The position numbers and the translations under genes are program-made. Under the pieces are notes generated by a model that saw nothing but the letters and a program-made list of their open reading frames with translations, did no database searches and had not been told where the DNA came from. This document shows, piece after piece, positions 12,527 through 22,968 of a stretch of DNA of 64,000 nucleotides (positions are counted from its first letter, which is position 1; each line of letters starts with the position of its first letter). The stretch lies in contig JAJEKV010000049.1 in NCBI GenBank assembly GCA_021234155.1, positions 9,460,292 to 9,524,291 of the forward strand, given 5' to 3'. Source of the stretch: Isoetes taiwanensis (Eukaryota; Streptophyta; Lycopodiopsida; Isoetales; Isoetaceae).

Positions 12527-12640
12527 GGGTTGCCCCTAGGGGGGCAAACCCTTGTTGGGTTGCCCCTAGGGGAGCAAACCCTTGTTTATGTGGGGTTTTG
12601 GCATATCCTAGGTATATGCTAGAATATCCCTAGGATATGC
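12527..12640. repeat. Palindrome cluster: tandem 30-bp palindromes plus a 12-bp inverted repeat
   Basis: The 30-bp unit GGGTTGCCCCTAGGGGRGCA(AACCCTTGTT) occurs twice head to tail (12527 and 12557), and each copy is itself an imperfect palindrome centred on CCCCTAGGGG. Just downstream GCATATCCTAGG (12601-12612) and CCTAGGATATGC (12629-12640) form a perfect 12-bp inverted repeat with a 16-nt loop. All the cores share the sequence CCTAGG. Function unknown. Confidence 0.8.
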
Positions 12641-14000
12641 TGGTGACTGCTACAAACCTACTATTCTTCCCTGTAAATTCTCGGTCAATTCGGTACTGCG
12701 TTGTGGATGGGGGGATGCTTGAGAACGGCTAACGGGAAGATGAGGACCGAAAGCGAACATCGGGTTCAAGTCTACGCTCTCGCCCTTGGCGTCCACGGCT
12801 GCGATTTTCGTGTCTTGATCTTGGCTTGAAGCTTCGGCCTCTCGCCGAGGGGTTATTTTACCTTGGCATGGCCAAGCTCATAACTCAAGAAAGCGGTAAT
12901 GTCACTACCGGATAAAGGAACACACGGTTATCTTGCATCGAACTATTTTCTTGCTACGCGGTTTTCAAAGCATGCCAATTTCTTCAAGGGCAACCGGTTA
13001 GTCCATTTACAATGAGCTTTTAACCGAATATTTTTCTTCCCATCAAAGGGTTAGCTTTAGCCGTGGCTCGGGGACATGTGGGCGGTTCTATCGTATTTGT
13101 AAAAGTGATTTTCCCAAGTTGAGGCTTTGATTACTACGGGTTTAACTGAATCTTTGAGTCTGAGACCAAAGAATGTGATATAAGCTTTATGATCAGGTTT
13201 CTTTTTCGAAAGTAGACTAGTTTCTTAAGGTTCGTTTTGGGGAAAACCTTCTCCTTCTTGGCTTGCAAATGTTTCCTTCTTTGGGCTTTTGGCTTAGACC
13301 AGCGGTCTGCAGCATAGATATACTTGGCGGCTGTTTGCTTATGCCCTCGACCTCGCTTCTTATGCCTACGGATGGCCGACTTGGCTTGCTTTGGAGTTAG
13401 TCACTCATTGCCATAATAAAGCGAAGAAGTTGTTCCAGTGCGTTTTTTTACAAGTGGTCTGCGAGTTTGGCGGGATTGTTGTTGCTCTCGGGGGAAACGA
13501 TTTTGTTGTAGGCTGACTTTTCCATTTGTTCAAGGGGCAACCCTTGAATGAAACATAGCTCTCCGCAAAAGCAATATAGCGATTACTTCTCATTCCGATT
13601 GAAAAACATTCATTACTAGGGCATGTTTTTCTGTTGTTGTAAGGGCATGCTTTCTTGCTGTTGTAAACCTGCAGACTATCTTCATTTGAAGTGGGCTACA
13701 TTGCGGGTTGTCTAGAGGACGTATCATGTGTGGTCATGGCGTGGCATCTATGATGTTAGAAGAGATTAAACCTGGTGCCTCTGGTCGTTGTCTATCATTG
13801 CTTGCAAGAAAAACTAAAAGCTCATTATGAATCAACAAAAATCTTAGTTGATGTTTTGTTTTTGTGGGTTTTTGATCCGGGTTTTGCATATTGTTTAGGT
13901 TTTGGAGCTTCTTTGGAAATCTTTGCTTGGTATCATCTCGGGCATATACAACTTCTTTGCCAAAGCTGGGGCTTCTTGGCAATTAATGGGAATTTGGTAA
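12641..14000. other. GC-richer unidentified tract
   Basis: Base composition is clearly less AT-rich than its surroundings and CG dinucleotides are frequent, as in the LINE copies of this window. The six frames are interrupted and I found no domain motif. The longest open frames (about 80 codons, 13734-14017, both strands) have no resemblance I can name. A decayed retroelement or ancient gene body is possible. Confidence 0.35.
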
Positions 14001-17000
14001 AACAAGTAGCAATATGAAATTGGAACTGGAAGCATTTGAGCTGCCATATTGACTTGACTTATCCTAAAAATGTGTATGCCTTCTTTGTCTCTTTTTCTAT
14101 GTTAAGATATACGCTTATTTTGCAGTGATCCAAGGGCACCATCTCACATATAGTTGTTGATCATCACATAAAGCGTGTGACTATTTTGCAGATTTGAAGT
14201 GGGGAATAAGCTTTTCCTGCAACATTGTATCTTGGAAACATTCTTAAGGTAACATGCATGGAGACAATAGGAAAGATCAGAATAATCTTACTTAAATGTT
14301 TGCCATTTTTCGTTTGCTAGGTTTCTAAAGATCATGTTGGAGCCAAAGCTCCTGTCTACCTTTCTGCAATTTTTGGAGTACCTCTCTGGCTGTGGTAGGT
14401 TGTACTTTTCTGAAGCGGTCGGTATGGTGCATAAAGACATGAGCAATAAAGGCAGTCCTTATCTGTAATTACTATGTATATGTTATGACCATTAGAATGC
14501 AATAGATTTCTTTCATTATTAAAAGTGTTATTGAACATACAGTGAGTCAATGCTCCTTTTAATTGCAAGAACAACTGGCTTGAGACAAAATAATACATGG
14601 TCGTTGATATGTGCCAGCCATGATATATTCATATTCATGGTAAGAAATCCGCGTGATACCAAATGAAAGCTCAATATCTAACTGTTTGAAACCCAATGAC
14701 ATGATGCAGACCATCACGAATGGAAAATTCATAAACATAAAACTGTGATTGCAAAATCGCGTGCATCGGTGTAGTCTGCACCAGCAAGGTAATTAGCTTT
14801 TTAGCTTATAATTAATGGGGCCATGTGAGAACGAGGTTTGTTGCCTTCTGTTGTCTTTTCTACTATGATGATCTCATCCATTAGGCAGTAAAAAGACTGC
14901 ATGAAGCCAACCTTTCTTTTAACCTCAAAACGAGCAGCTACAAGAAATTAGGAAACATTGTGAAAGATTTAAAGGTGTCTGAGGACATGCACATGCACGT
15001 TGTTTATGTGTATAGCATGGCAAATAGTTGGAAAAATAAGGTACCAGGATTTCCAAAACAATGTTATTCATCTATGTTGAGATGCAAGCCAAAACAATGT
15101 CACTTATTCATCTATGTTGCATCTCTGTGACAAACCTGAAAACTATGAACTTGCAGCATCAATCTTTTCTTTGAAAATCTTACTGCGTGAATCAAGCCTT
15201 TTCCAATCCGGAATCGAAGACAATGGTGTTTTTTGCTATGCCAGATGATCAAGCATTTGTATAATTTTTAACCTGATATGCCATCAAACAATGATAAATT
15301 CAGACGATTTGAAGTAAGGTACGTGCTCATGTGTACATATGTTCTCTAGCTTCTAGAGATTTACATTATCAAAATATTATATGTCGCAGTTAGGTGTGCA
15401 ATTGAAATGGACAGCTCATGTGAAAGATGAACATCGACATTGCAATCATGACTCAACTTCATAAGGACCCAACTTCCATGGTTTTATGTATGACTGCTGG
15501 TTAGATATATAAGTATGATTGTGCAGCATCGTCTTGAACCATTGTAGCTATGTATTTCGTTATTACGTTTATTTCAGGACATAAAATTGTAAATTTATGT
15601 TCAATAGAAGTCACATAGATTGTTGTATCTAGATGAAAGTTTGAGATACTGATTGTCCACTGTTGTCACAAAATTTTTGTAAAAATATAATAAAGGAGGG
15701 AAAATTTTCGTAAAAATATAATAAACCCGGGAAATGTATGTTGTTGAATTATATATTGTTGCAGCAACCATATAATAACCAAAAGACCTCACCAAAAAAC
15801 TTCGGTTGTCGCGCGCATACGATCCAGCTAGCGGTATGTTAACTGTATTGTTTCCTGTATCAAAATGGTTTTCATTTCTTAGACAACTAACTCTATCCTA
15901 TCAATGATGGATCGCAAGGATTTCTATAAAGTAGAGGTCTTGGAACTGTTGTTAATGCTTTAGAACATAAAAACAACAAATAACGCATCTTCCTACAAAG
16001 TATGTAACGCTGCAGGCAAAAAGAATAATAAAAATCTCATGTCAGGAATCTCAAGTCATTAGCACCATGCTAGAAATAGGCTTGGTCCATGCACAATTCA
16101 TAAACAAAGGAAACTAAAACAACACAAAACAAAACCCCCCTTTCAAACCATTAATAACCCCAAACACATCAAATGACCCAACAAGAACTATGAAACGAAA
16201 CGACAGCAAGAAACATGAAAACACACTCTCGAGCCACCGAAAGGCAACCCTCCGTGCGCAGCACCTTGTTAATTTGTTTTCTATAACAGGTTCTGCTTGT
16301 CTCAGTTTCTTGCGATATATGTTGCTTATCTTATATGTGTTTTGGCTTTGAGGTTACGAAATATAATACAGTAATTGCTGGGGCTGACATACAAGCTCTT
16401 TGTGGATTGATATCAATTTATTTTTTACTCAACCAAGTTTGCTGAGCATTATGTTATTTTTTCTGAAGGTGTCTGAATCGAATCAGTTGATCTGGCTGCT
16501 TCTATGACTATCTAGGAATAATTTAAGTTGCTCTTGCTGCGGACGCCTGTGGATCTCATTTAGGATATTATGATGTATGGAGGACCATTTGTAAGGTATT
16601 TACTCTGAAATCTGTCATATGAACGAAGTTTCATATTTTCTAGTCATGGTCTAGGATATTTTCCATCAGTCCATGCTAGTATTTGTGGAAATGCCTCTTG
16701 AAGAATGGATCTCATGCTCGGTTGAATGCAGCAGATCCTAGCTTGCTGTATTGTTGGCTTTGGCCTCAATCATGTCTTTGTAAAATTCATGCATTCCCTC
16801 TTGTAGCTCATGTGTTATTCTGTTGTTTGATGTAGTTATGCATGTAGTTATGCTGAAATATGCAAAGCTTTTATCTCTCCTCTCCTTTGTCGACGAGGTT
16901 ATCTTTGCTGTTCTATTGCTGTTGGAAAGCTTGTACGTTATCCTTTTATTTAAGAAAGCAATTTATATTGGGTCTTTCTCAAAATGAATGCTTGCTCTTT

Positions 17001-18021
17001 TTTATGTGCTTTTCCCATTGGATCTTTAGAATTCCTGACATACGAACATTTCCCAGGACATTATATTAGACGTGGCGATTTCAAGGGAATAGTGCAAATG
17101 CATGTTGTACATTTTGTTCTAAGGGTATCCACACCAGTAGCAGCATCTGTAGTAAGTGACAATGAGCTTATTAAACATATTATGTAGATGAGATTTCTAT
17201 TTAACAGCAGCCACATTTTTCTTTTTCACTTTCAAAGGGGTCAGTTCTAAGTTTAGCATGTGTTTAGCTCAATTGGTCTATTACAACAGTTTTCTAGCAA
17301 ATTTTTCGTCTATTTTAAAAGAAAAGGGATGTTATTGTCATAAAATTTTGAAATACAATTCTGCACAACAAATACATATTACTAAGCTAATGAGTGTAAT
17401 GGAGGCAAAGTCCTCTCCTAGCAGTTCCATGATTTTGTTTAGCAATAGTTGAAAATGGTTAATTGGAACTTAGTTCCATGACTTTGTTTAGGAATAGTTG
17501 GAAATGGTTGGTTCGCTTGAAAAGTCACTCAAAAGTGTGTGCTTGCTACTGAAATTTAATACATGTAATAGTGTTTTTACCATTGGATAAAGTGGATATA
17601 CCAAGGTTCAAATCCCTGGGTCTCTTTAGCTTTTACAATTGTACATGGTTTTTAAACCTATAAAATTATATGGGGTTCCCATGTAAAGATTTTATGTTTT
17701 AATGTAAAAAACTCGCATCAATCTAGTCGATAGACTTGTATATTCCTCCTCTTCTAAAACAACAATGGGATGGTTCAATGAACGCTCCTTAGTTTTATGT
17801 GAAACCCAATACTAAATATACATAATAGAATATTTATATAAAAATAATAAAATGTTAATAGTTTGATGGAGAAACTTACCTAAATTGATTGGTTGCCCAC
17901 AATATATTAAAAATGCAAAGCCTTTATTATCTTGATGGAAAACCCATTGGTATTTTATCGATATTTTGTTTTTGAACAAGAAATATTTTACTGCATGAAA
18001 CAACATTGGTTTATGTGGAAA
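14001..18021. other. Long AT-rich intergenic stretch, no gene seen
   Basis: Four kilobases without a recognisable gene, RNA gene or transposon end. Small local repeats are visible, for example AATATAATAAA near 15685 and 15717, and TTAGTTCCATGACTTTG-type repeats near 17420-17480. Open frames (up to about 80 codons) show no domain. Confidence 0.5.
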
Positions 18022-18153
18022 GATGTAGATGATTTCATTGGGAAACCACACTAAGTTGCATAAAGAGTTTACGTTGAAATCGTGAAGGATGTAGACGGAT
18101 TCGTTGGGAAACCACTCTTAAGTTTTACAAAGAAGTAGAGTTAAAATCATGAG
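18022..18153. repeat. Tandem duplication (66-bp period)
   Basis: GATGTAGATGATTTCATTGG at 18022 and GATGTAGACGGATTCGTTGG at 18088 start two parallel copies that run through GGGAAACCAC and a GTT-AAATC-TGA segment. The copies are diverged. No function is inferred. Confidence 0.75.
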
Positions 18154-18422
18154 TGGTTATGGTCTACGTTAATAAAGCGCTAGTAAAAAACCATAAGAAT
18201 AAACTACCATACCGAACCAAGAAGGTGAACTGGGGTAACAAACTAGAATCATAAACCTTAAAGAAGAACCACATTATGTAACTAGTAATGATTATTCAAC
18301 ACATTAACCCACTTAGTAACATCAGTTTATGATAGTGGTTTTTTGTGAAAATTGTTCTGAAAAATTGGCAATAGTTTTTTTTTGGGCGCCTTGTGAGGGG
18401 TCCTAATAAGGTTTCTGTACCA

Positions 18423-20890
18423 TCTTATATTATAAAATTATAGCGTGTGTCTTCAACGGAGACCTAGATCGGACGGTCGAGGATTTGATCGACCAACGGT
18501 AGAGATGATGTGCACGTGTCTTCAATTAAAATTTCATCTTGACCATTGCTTCGATATGATTCACTCAATCCGACAGTCGGACAATCAAAGGAAAAAGGGA
18601 AAAGGGGAAGGGAAAAGGGAAGGGGAAATTGAAGGACAAAAGGAAAAAAAGAAAGGGAAAAGGGGAAATAGGAATATGAAAAAATAAAAAATGGAAAAGG
18701 GAAACTAGAAAACAAAAAAAGGGAAGGGAGAAAAGGAACAAAAAAAAGGCAAGGAAGGGGAAGGGGAAAGGGAAGGAGAAAAGGGAAATGGGAAAGGTCA
18801 AAGGAAAGGGGAAGGGGAAGGGAAAAAAAAGGGCAAAGGGAAAAAATAAAGGAAGGAAAAAATAGAAAAGGAAAACAAGGAAAGGAAAGAGGGAAAAAGA
18901 AAAAGGCATAAAAGAGGAAAGAAGGAAAAAGGTAAAAAGGGTAAAAGAAAAATGAAACGAAGTGAAAAAAGGTAAAGAAAAAAAGAAAAAAAGCTAGAAA
19001 AAAAGAAAAAAATGGAAAAGGGAAAATAGAAAACCAAAAAGGGGAAGGGAGAAAAGGGAAAAAAAAGGCAAGGAAGGGAAAAAGTGAAAGAAAAGGAGAG
19101 AAAGGAAAAGGGGAAGATAAAAGGATCGATGGCCAAAATTCACTAAATCCGATAGTCGAAAAGGGAAATGGGAAAAGAAAAAGGAGAAGGGAAAAAAAAA
19201 GATAAAGGAAAAAGAAAGGAAAAGGAAAAATAGTAAAGGAAGGGGAAAGAAAAAAGGAAAAAAAAAGGAAAGAAGAAAAAAGGTAAAAAGGGTAAAATAA
19301 AACAAAAATGAAGTGAAAAAAAGTAAAGAAAAAAAGAAAAAAAGATAGAAAGGAAGACAAAATGGAAAAGGGAAACAAAAACAAAGGAAGGGAGATATGT
19401 AAATAAAAAAAAAAGCAAGGAAGGGGAAAAGGGAAAGGGAAGAATAGAATAGAATAAAGGAAAAAAGGAAAAGGGGAAGGTAAAAGAACCGATGGCTAAA
19501 ATTCACTAAATTCAATAGTCGAAAAGGGAAATGGGAGAAGAAAAAATGAAAAGGGGAAGGGAAAAAAGGAAGAGGGCAAAAAAAGATAAAGGGGAAAAAA
19601 GGAAGAAGGAAAAATGGAAAAGAAAAAAGAAGGAAAAGGAAAGACGAAAAAGGAACAAAAAAAGGTAAAAGCAAAAAGAATTAAAGTGAAAAAGGGTAAA
19701 GAAAAAAAAATAAAAGCTAGAAAGGAAGAAAGGAAAAGAAGAAAAAAGGAAAGGAAAAGGAAAAAGGAAAGAAAGAAAAAAAAAAGGAAGGGGGGAGGGG
19801 GGGACGGGAAAAAAATGAAAAAAGAATAGGGGGAAAGCAAAAAGAAAAAGGAAAAAAGGAAAAGGGGAAGTGGAGAAACTGCACAAATCTGTTATAAAAG
19901 AAAGGACAAAGAAAAAGAAAAAGAGAGGCAACAAGGGGGGAAGAGAAGGGAATTAGGACGAGGAAAAGGGGTAAAGAGAAGGGGAAAGCACCGAAAAAGG
20001 GGGAAGAGGGATGAAGGGTGAGGAAGCAGCAAACAGGGGGCAAAAAAGAGCGTGAGGAAAGAAAAATGAAAAAGGGAGGGGAAATGGGCATATAGAAAAG
20101 GGAAGAGATTGGGAAAAGGAGGAAAAAGGGCACATGAAAAATGTGGGAAAAAGACACGAGACTGGGAAAGAGAAAAATGAAAAAGAAGGAGGAAAGAAAA
20201 GGGAAAAAGAGCACAGGAAAAGGGGAAGAGTAGGGAAAGGATAAAAAGGAAAGGGAAAGGAAAAAAAAAAGAAGGCGAAAAGGGGGGAAGGGAAGGGAAT
20301 AAGGGCACGAGAAAAATGAGAGTGGAAATGAGTACAGAAGAGAAAGGGAAAGGGGCATAAAAAAAGGGGAAGAGAGAAAGAGCATGGAAAACAAAATGAT
20401 GAAGGAATGGGCAAGGGGAAAAGGAGAAGAGGGTGGGAAAAGGAGAAAAATGGGCACATGAAAAATTAGAGAAAAAAGGGCATGGAAAAAGCGAAGGCGA
20501 AAGAGAAAAAAGAAAAGAAGGGGGAGGGCAAGGAAAGGATGAAAATGGAAGGGAAAAAGTCCGTCAATAAAAGGAAAAGAGAGAAACGGGAATGGGAAAG
20601 TGAAGCAAGGGAGGGAAGAGACGGTTAAAAAAGAAAAAAGGGAAACAAGAAATTGTGTAGGGGAAATGGGAAAAGGAAAAAGAATAGTGTAGGAAAATGA
20701 AAATGGAAAAGAAAAAGTGGAAACACGGGATAGAGAAAAAGGCAAAGGGAAGCAATTTCTAATGCATAAAAACTTTTAATAGCCCACCAACACTGGGGTT
20801 GGTTTCTAGATTTATGAAAAGGAGTTAGAGCTAAACAAGTTTAACACAAGTTCCCAACTTATGCCCAGCAACGCTGCGTACCATTACTAG
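18423..20890 (+). mobile_element. Non-autonomous Helitron-like element with purine-tract cargo
   Basis: The left end begins TCTTATATTATAAAATTATA after an A (18422). The right end is ...ACCATTACTAG (CTAG at 20887-20890) followed by T (20891). This fits the Helitron rule 5'-TC...CTRR-3' inserted between A and T. A short stem based on CAGC-AAC-GCTG lies about 12 nt before the CTAG. Both ends are supported by second copies in the window: a similar 5' end in reverse orientation at 38570, and a homologous 3' end (CAACTTATGCCCA-CAACGCTGGG...ACCATTACTAG) in reverse at 59709. No Rep/helicase is encoded. Between the ends there is only about 150 bp of ordinary sequence and then the purine tract. Confidence 0.7.
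18580..20760. repeat. Polypurine/polypyrimidine tract of about 2.2 kb
   Basis: The plus strand is almost only A and G (GGGAAAAGG-type runs) with scattered C and T. It is internally repetitive. A non-purine anchor (ATTCACTMAATYCRAYAGTC) occurs at 18560, 19138 and 19501. A second anchor (TGGAAAAGGGAAA...GGAAGGGAGA...GCAAGG) occurs near 18690, 19012 and 19360. So units of roughly 320-360 bp were duplicated in tandem. The part after about 19930 has a different flavour with more GCA and CAC. The long Phe/Pro/Ser-rich minus-strand and Lys/Glu/Gly-rich plus-strand open frames are by-products of composition, not genes. Confidence 0.95.
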
Positions 20891-21613
20891 TTCGTAAACG
20901 TCCACAAAGCGGAATTTTCTTGTTTTTTAGGCTTTTGTTTAAAACATAAACCATCCTGGTCGTGAGCTCAGGCGGCGCCGCCAGAGCTCCGCCAAGAAAC
21001 CTTCTTTTTATGCCTGCCAAGAAACATAGCCTAAGCAGTTTCTGTGTCCGCCAAGGAAGCTCTCCGAAGGGGAACAGTTTAAATCTCCCCGCCTAGAATG
21101 TCAAGTTCCGCTTTGCAAAAGCTCGTTATGGTGCTCGGGTTTGTGTTTTATGTTTTCTAGATGCTATAGTTCTGCCATAGCTCCACTTCCATGGCAAATA
21201 GAGCTTCACGGGCTCCACAACCTAAAAGAAGAATGCAACACCTGTGTTTTGGAAGGAGGGGCGAAGTTTAGTCTCCACCCCGAGGTCGATAACGGAAGGC
21301 CTCGGAAGAATGGTTTAGATCCGAGGAGCTTGGTGCCATAACCATTTTTACGCATCTTTGCTGCAGATTCTCGAAGGGCCTTTAACCGAAGGCGGATCAA
21401 AGGCGGACCAAATACACCTTAACCGAAATACACGACCAAATCGGCAACCAATCCGTCTACCATAGCCACCAAATCGCTATCCGGTGCAACTGCTCACCGC
21501 ACATCTCCATCATCGGAAGAGAAAACAGAGCCGGAAGAGAGAAAACAGAGACGTGCACCAAATTTTTTTTTCCTTAAGCAAAAAATTCCGCCTTGTGGAC
21601 ATTTACGTGGCGT
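20891..21613. other. GC-richer single-copy-looking stretch, no gene identified
   Basis: Contains CG-rich segments (20965-21080, 21240-21330) and frames of 64-66 codons on both strands near 21141-21400 with no recognisable family. CCGCCAAG(A/G)AA recurs three times between 20990 and 21055. I cannot assign it. Confidence 0.4.
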
Positions 21614-21735
21614 AACCGCATTGGCTCGGGGGTTTCCTGAAATAAACCCCCGGCGGCGCCGCTTCATGGGCCGGGCCACTTCATGCCGCGGCCGACGCCG
21701 GTTTATTTCGGGGAAACCCCCTCCCCAATGCGGTT
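21614..21735. repeat. GC-rich 122-bp inverted repeat (foldback)
   Basis: The left arm starts AACCGCATTGG (21614) and runs through GGGGGTTTCC-GAAATAAACC to GGCG-CCG. The right arm is its near complement, ending CCAATGCGGTT (21735). The paired arms are about 45 bp each with a few mismatches, leaving a short GC-rich loop. Possibly a foldback MITE or a terminator-like palindrome. Flanks GGCGT and TCCTC give no clear target duplication. Confidence 0.7.
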
Positions 21736-22630
21736 TCCTCCATCATTATTATTAATATAAAAACTTGCCTTAAAAAAAAATAATAATAATAATAATAAGT
21801 TAATTAGCCAGAAAGATTGTTCGTGCACTAGACAGGGTCCACATAAATTTCTAGAGGTCTCATTATGTGTATCTGTGTTATATGTTATGTAGACTCTTTG
21901 ATAATTTATACCCTATGCAAGCCTTATGTCTATTTCCTTTAAAACTGTGGTTGCATTTGCCAATATTATGGTAGTCCAGAACCAGCATTTGATGAGGGGA
22001 GATGTCTAAAGCTTAGACGTGTGCAAGCTCTTTCAACTCCTTACGTTGTATATTCCCCGCTGGTAACTTCAGTGTAGAATTCAAAAATGCTATCTTTTGG
22101 ATCCTTTTGTGCGAAACCTGTGAACAAGATATTTCAGAATACAAACCTGTGATTCTATGCTAAATATGCAACAGAATTCAAAGGGTATTTGCAGTCTACC
22201 TGTCATAAGTAGAGAAAGATGTGCATGAAAACAACATCATGAAAAATGCTCCAAGCATTACAATTAAACATCAATCATGCATCAGAGTGCCATATATCTT
22301 TACATGTAACATTATGAACAGGAAACAAGGGCAAGAAAACAAAACATAGATTGCTGCCTCACCAAATATCTGTGAACAGAAAAATAAAGTCCACAACTCT
22401 ATGCATGCATAGGCTCATGATTATAAATTAATATTGTTTAAAGACAAGTGCTGGATTGGGACACACATGCAACAAGGATCTTTCATATTCAATCTTATTC
22501 TCATTTTCTAAAGGCAAAAAAGCTTCTCTATTTCAGAAGGAAATGCTGAAAAAACTAACCGATAGACATAAGCTTCTTGATAGTTAGATCTGATAAAAAC
22601 CAATCTTATTCTCATGGATGTAACATTTTT
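21736..22630. other. AT-rich stretch with (TAA)n microsatellite
   Basis: A (TAA)n run sits at about 21777-21798 after an A8 run. The TTAATTAG...AAGATTGTTCGTGCAC piece shared with 10.6 kb follows. No gene is seen. It precedes, on the minus strand downstream side, the decayed DUF3527 gene. Confidence 0.5.
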
Positions 22631-22835
22631 TTAAAGGCAACAGAGATTATCTAACTCAATAAAATCTGCTGAAAAAACTAACAGAATTGGCTTCCTAGTA
22701 AATACGACAGGATTCTCACCATTATCCTCTGCTAAGATGTGATTGCCATTAGGCCTGCTTATGATGGAATTTGCGTTTGCTGGAATATTGCCAAGCTCCT
22801 GCAAAATCACCTCCATAGTTTCTTGAGCTTTGGGT
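22631..22835 (-). pseudogene. Exon-like open segment, gene unknown
   Basis: After a plausible splice acceptor (reading ...GGCTATAG|CAGAAACC on the minus strand) an open frame of about 60 codons begins KPKAQETMEVILQELGN and runs on through IISRPNGNH. It lies in the same orientation as, and just downstream of, the DUF3527 remnant, separated by a 130-bp intron-like gap that starts GTATAC at 22967. It does not resemble the expected next part of DUF3527 proteins, so it may be a different exon brought in by rearrangement. Function not recognised. Confidence 0.35.
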
Positions 22836-22968
22836 TTCTGCTATAGCCAGAATCATTAGAATTGGAAATATTAGTTCTCGCATATCTCTAATAGACTAAA
22901 GTCCAATCAGAAAGCTGAACTTCAAATGCTACAGCAAAATAAAGCATCTCTAGAATAATATGTATACC

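Noticed and set aside
12641-14000. Host gene in the GC-richer tract
   Set aside because: All frames are interrupted, no domain words are seen, and splice structure is not convincing. Kept only as an unidentified tract.
10816-18350. A single 7.5-kb CACTA transposon between CACTACTAGATCC and a TAGTG-type end near 18337
   Set aside because: The presumed ends do not match as inverted repeats, there is no 3-bp duplication I can see, and no transposase lies between.
18464-20755. Many long open frames (up to 342 codons) in the purine-rich interval, rich in Phe/Pro/Ser on one strand and Lys/Glu/Gly on the other
   Set aside because: They follow from a lack of T-containing stop codons in near-pure A/G sequence. 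They overlap in several frames, have no domain and are of repeat composition.
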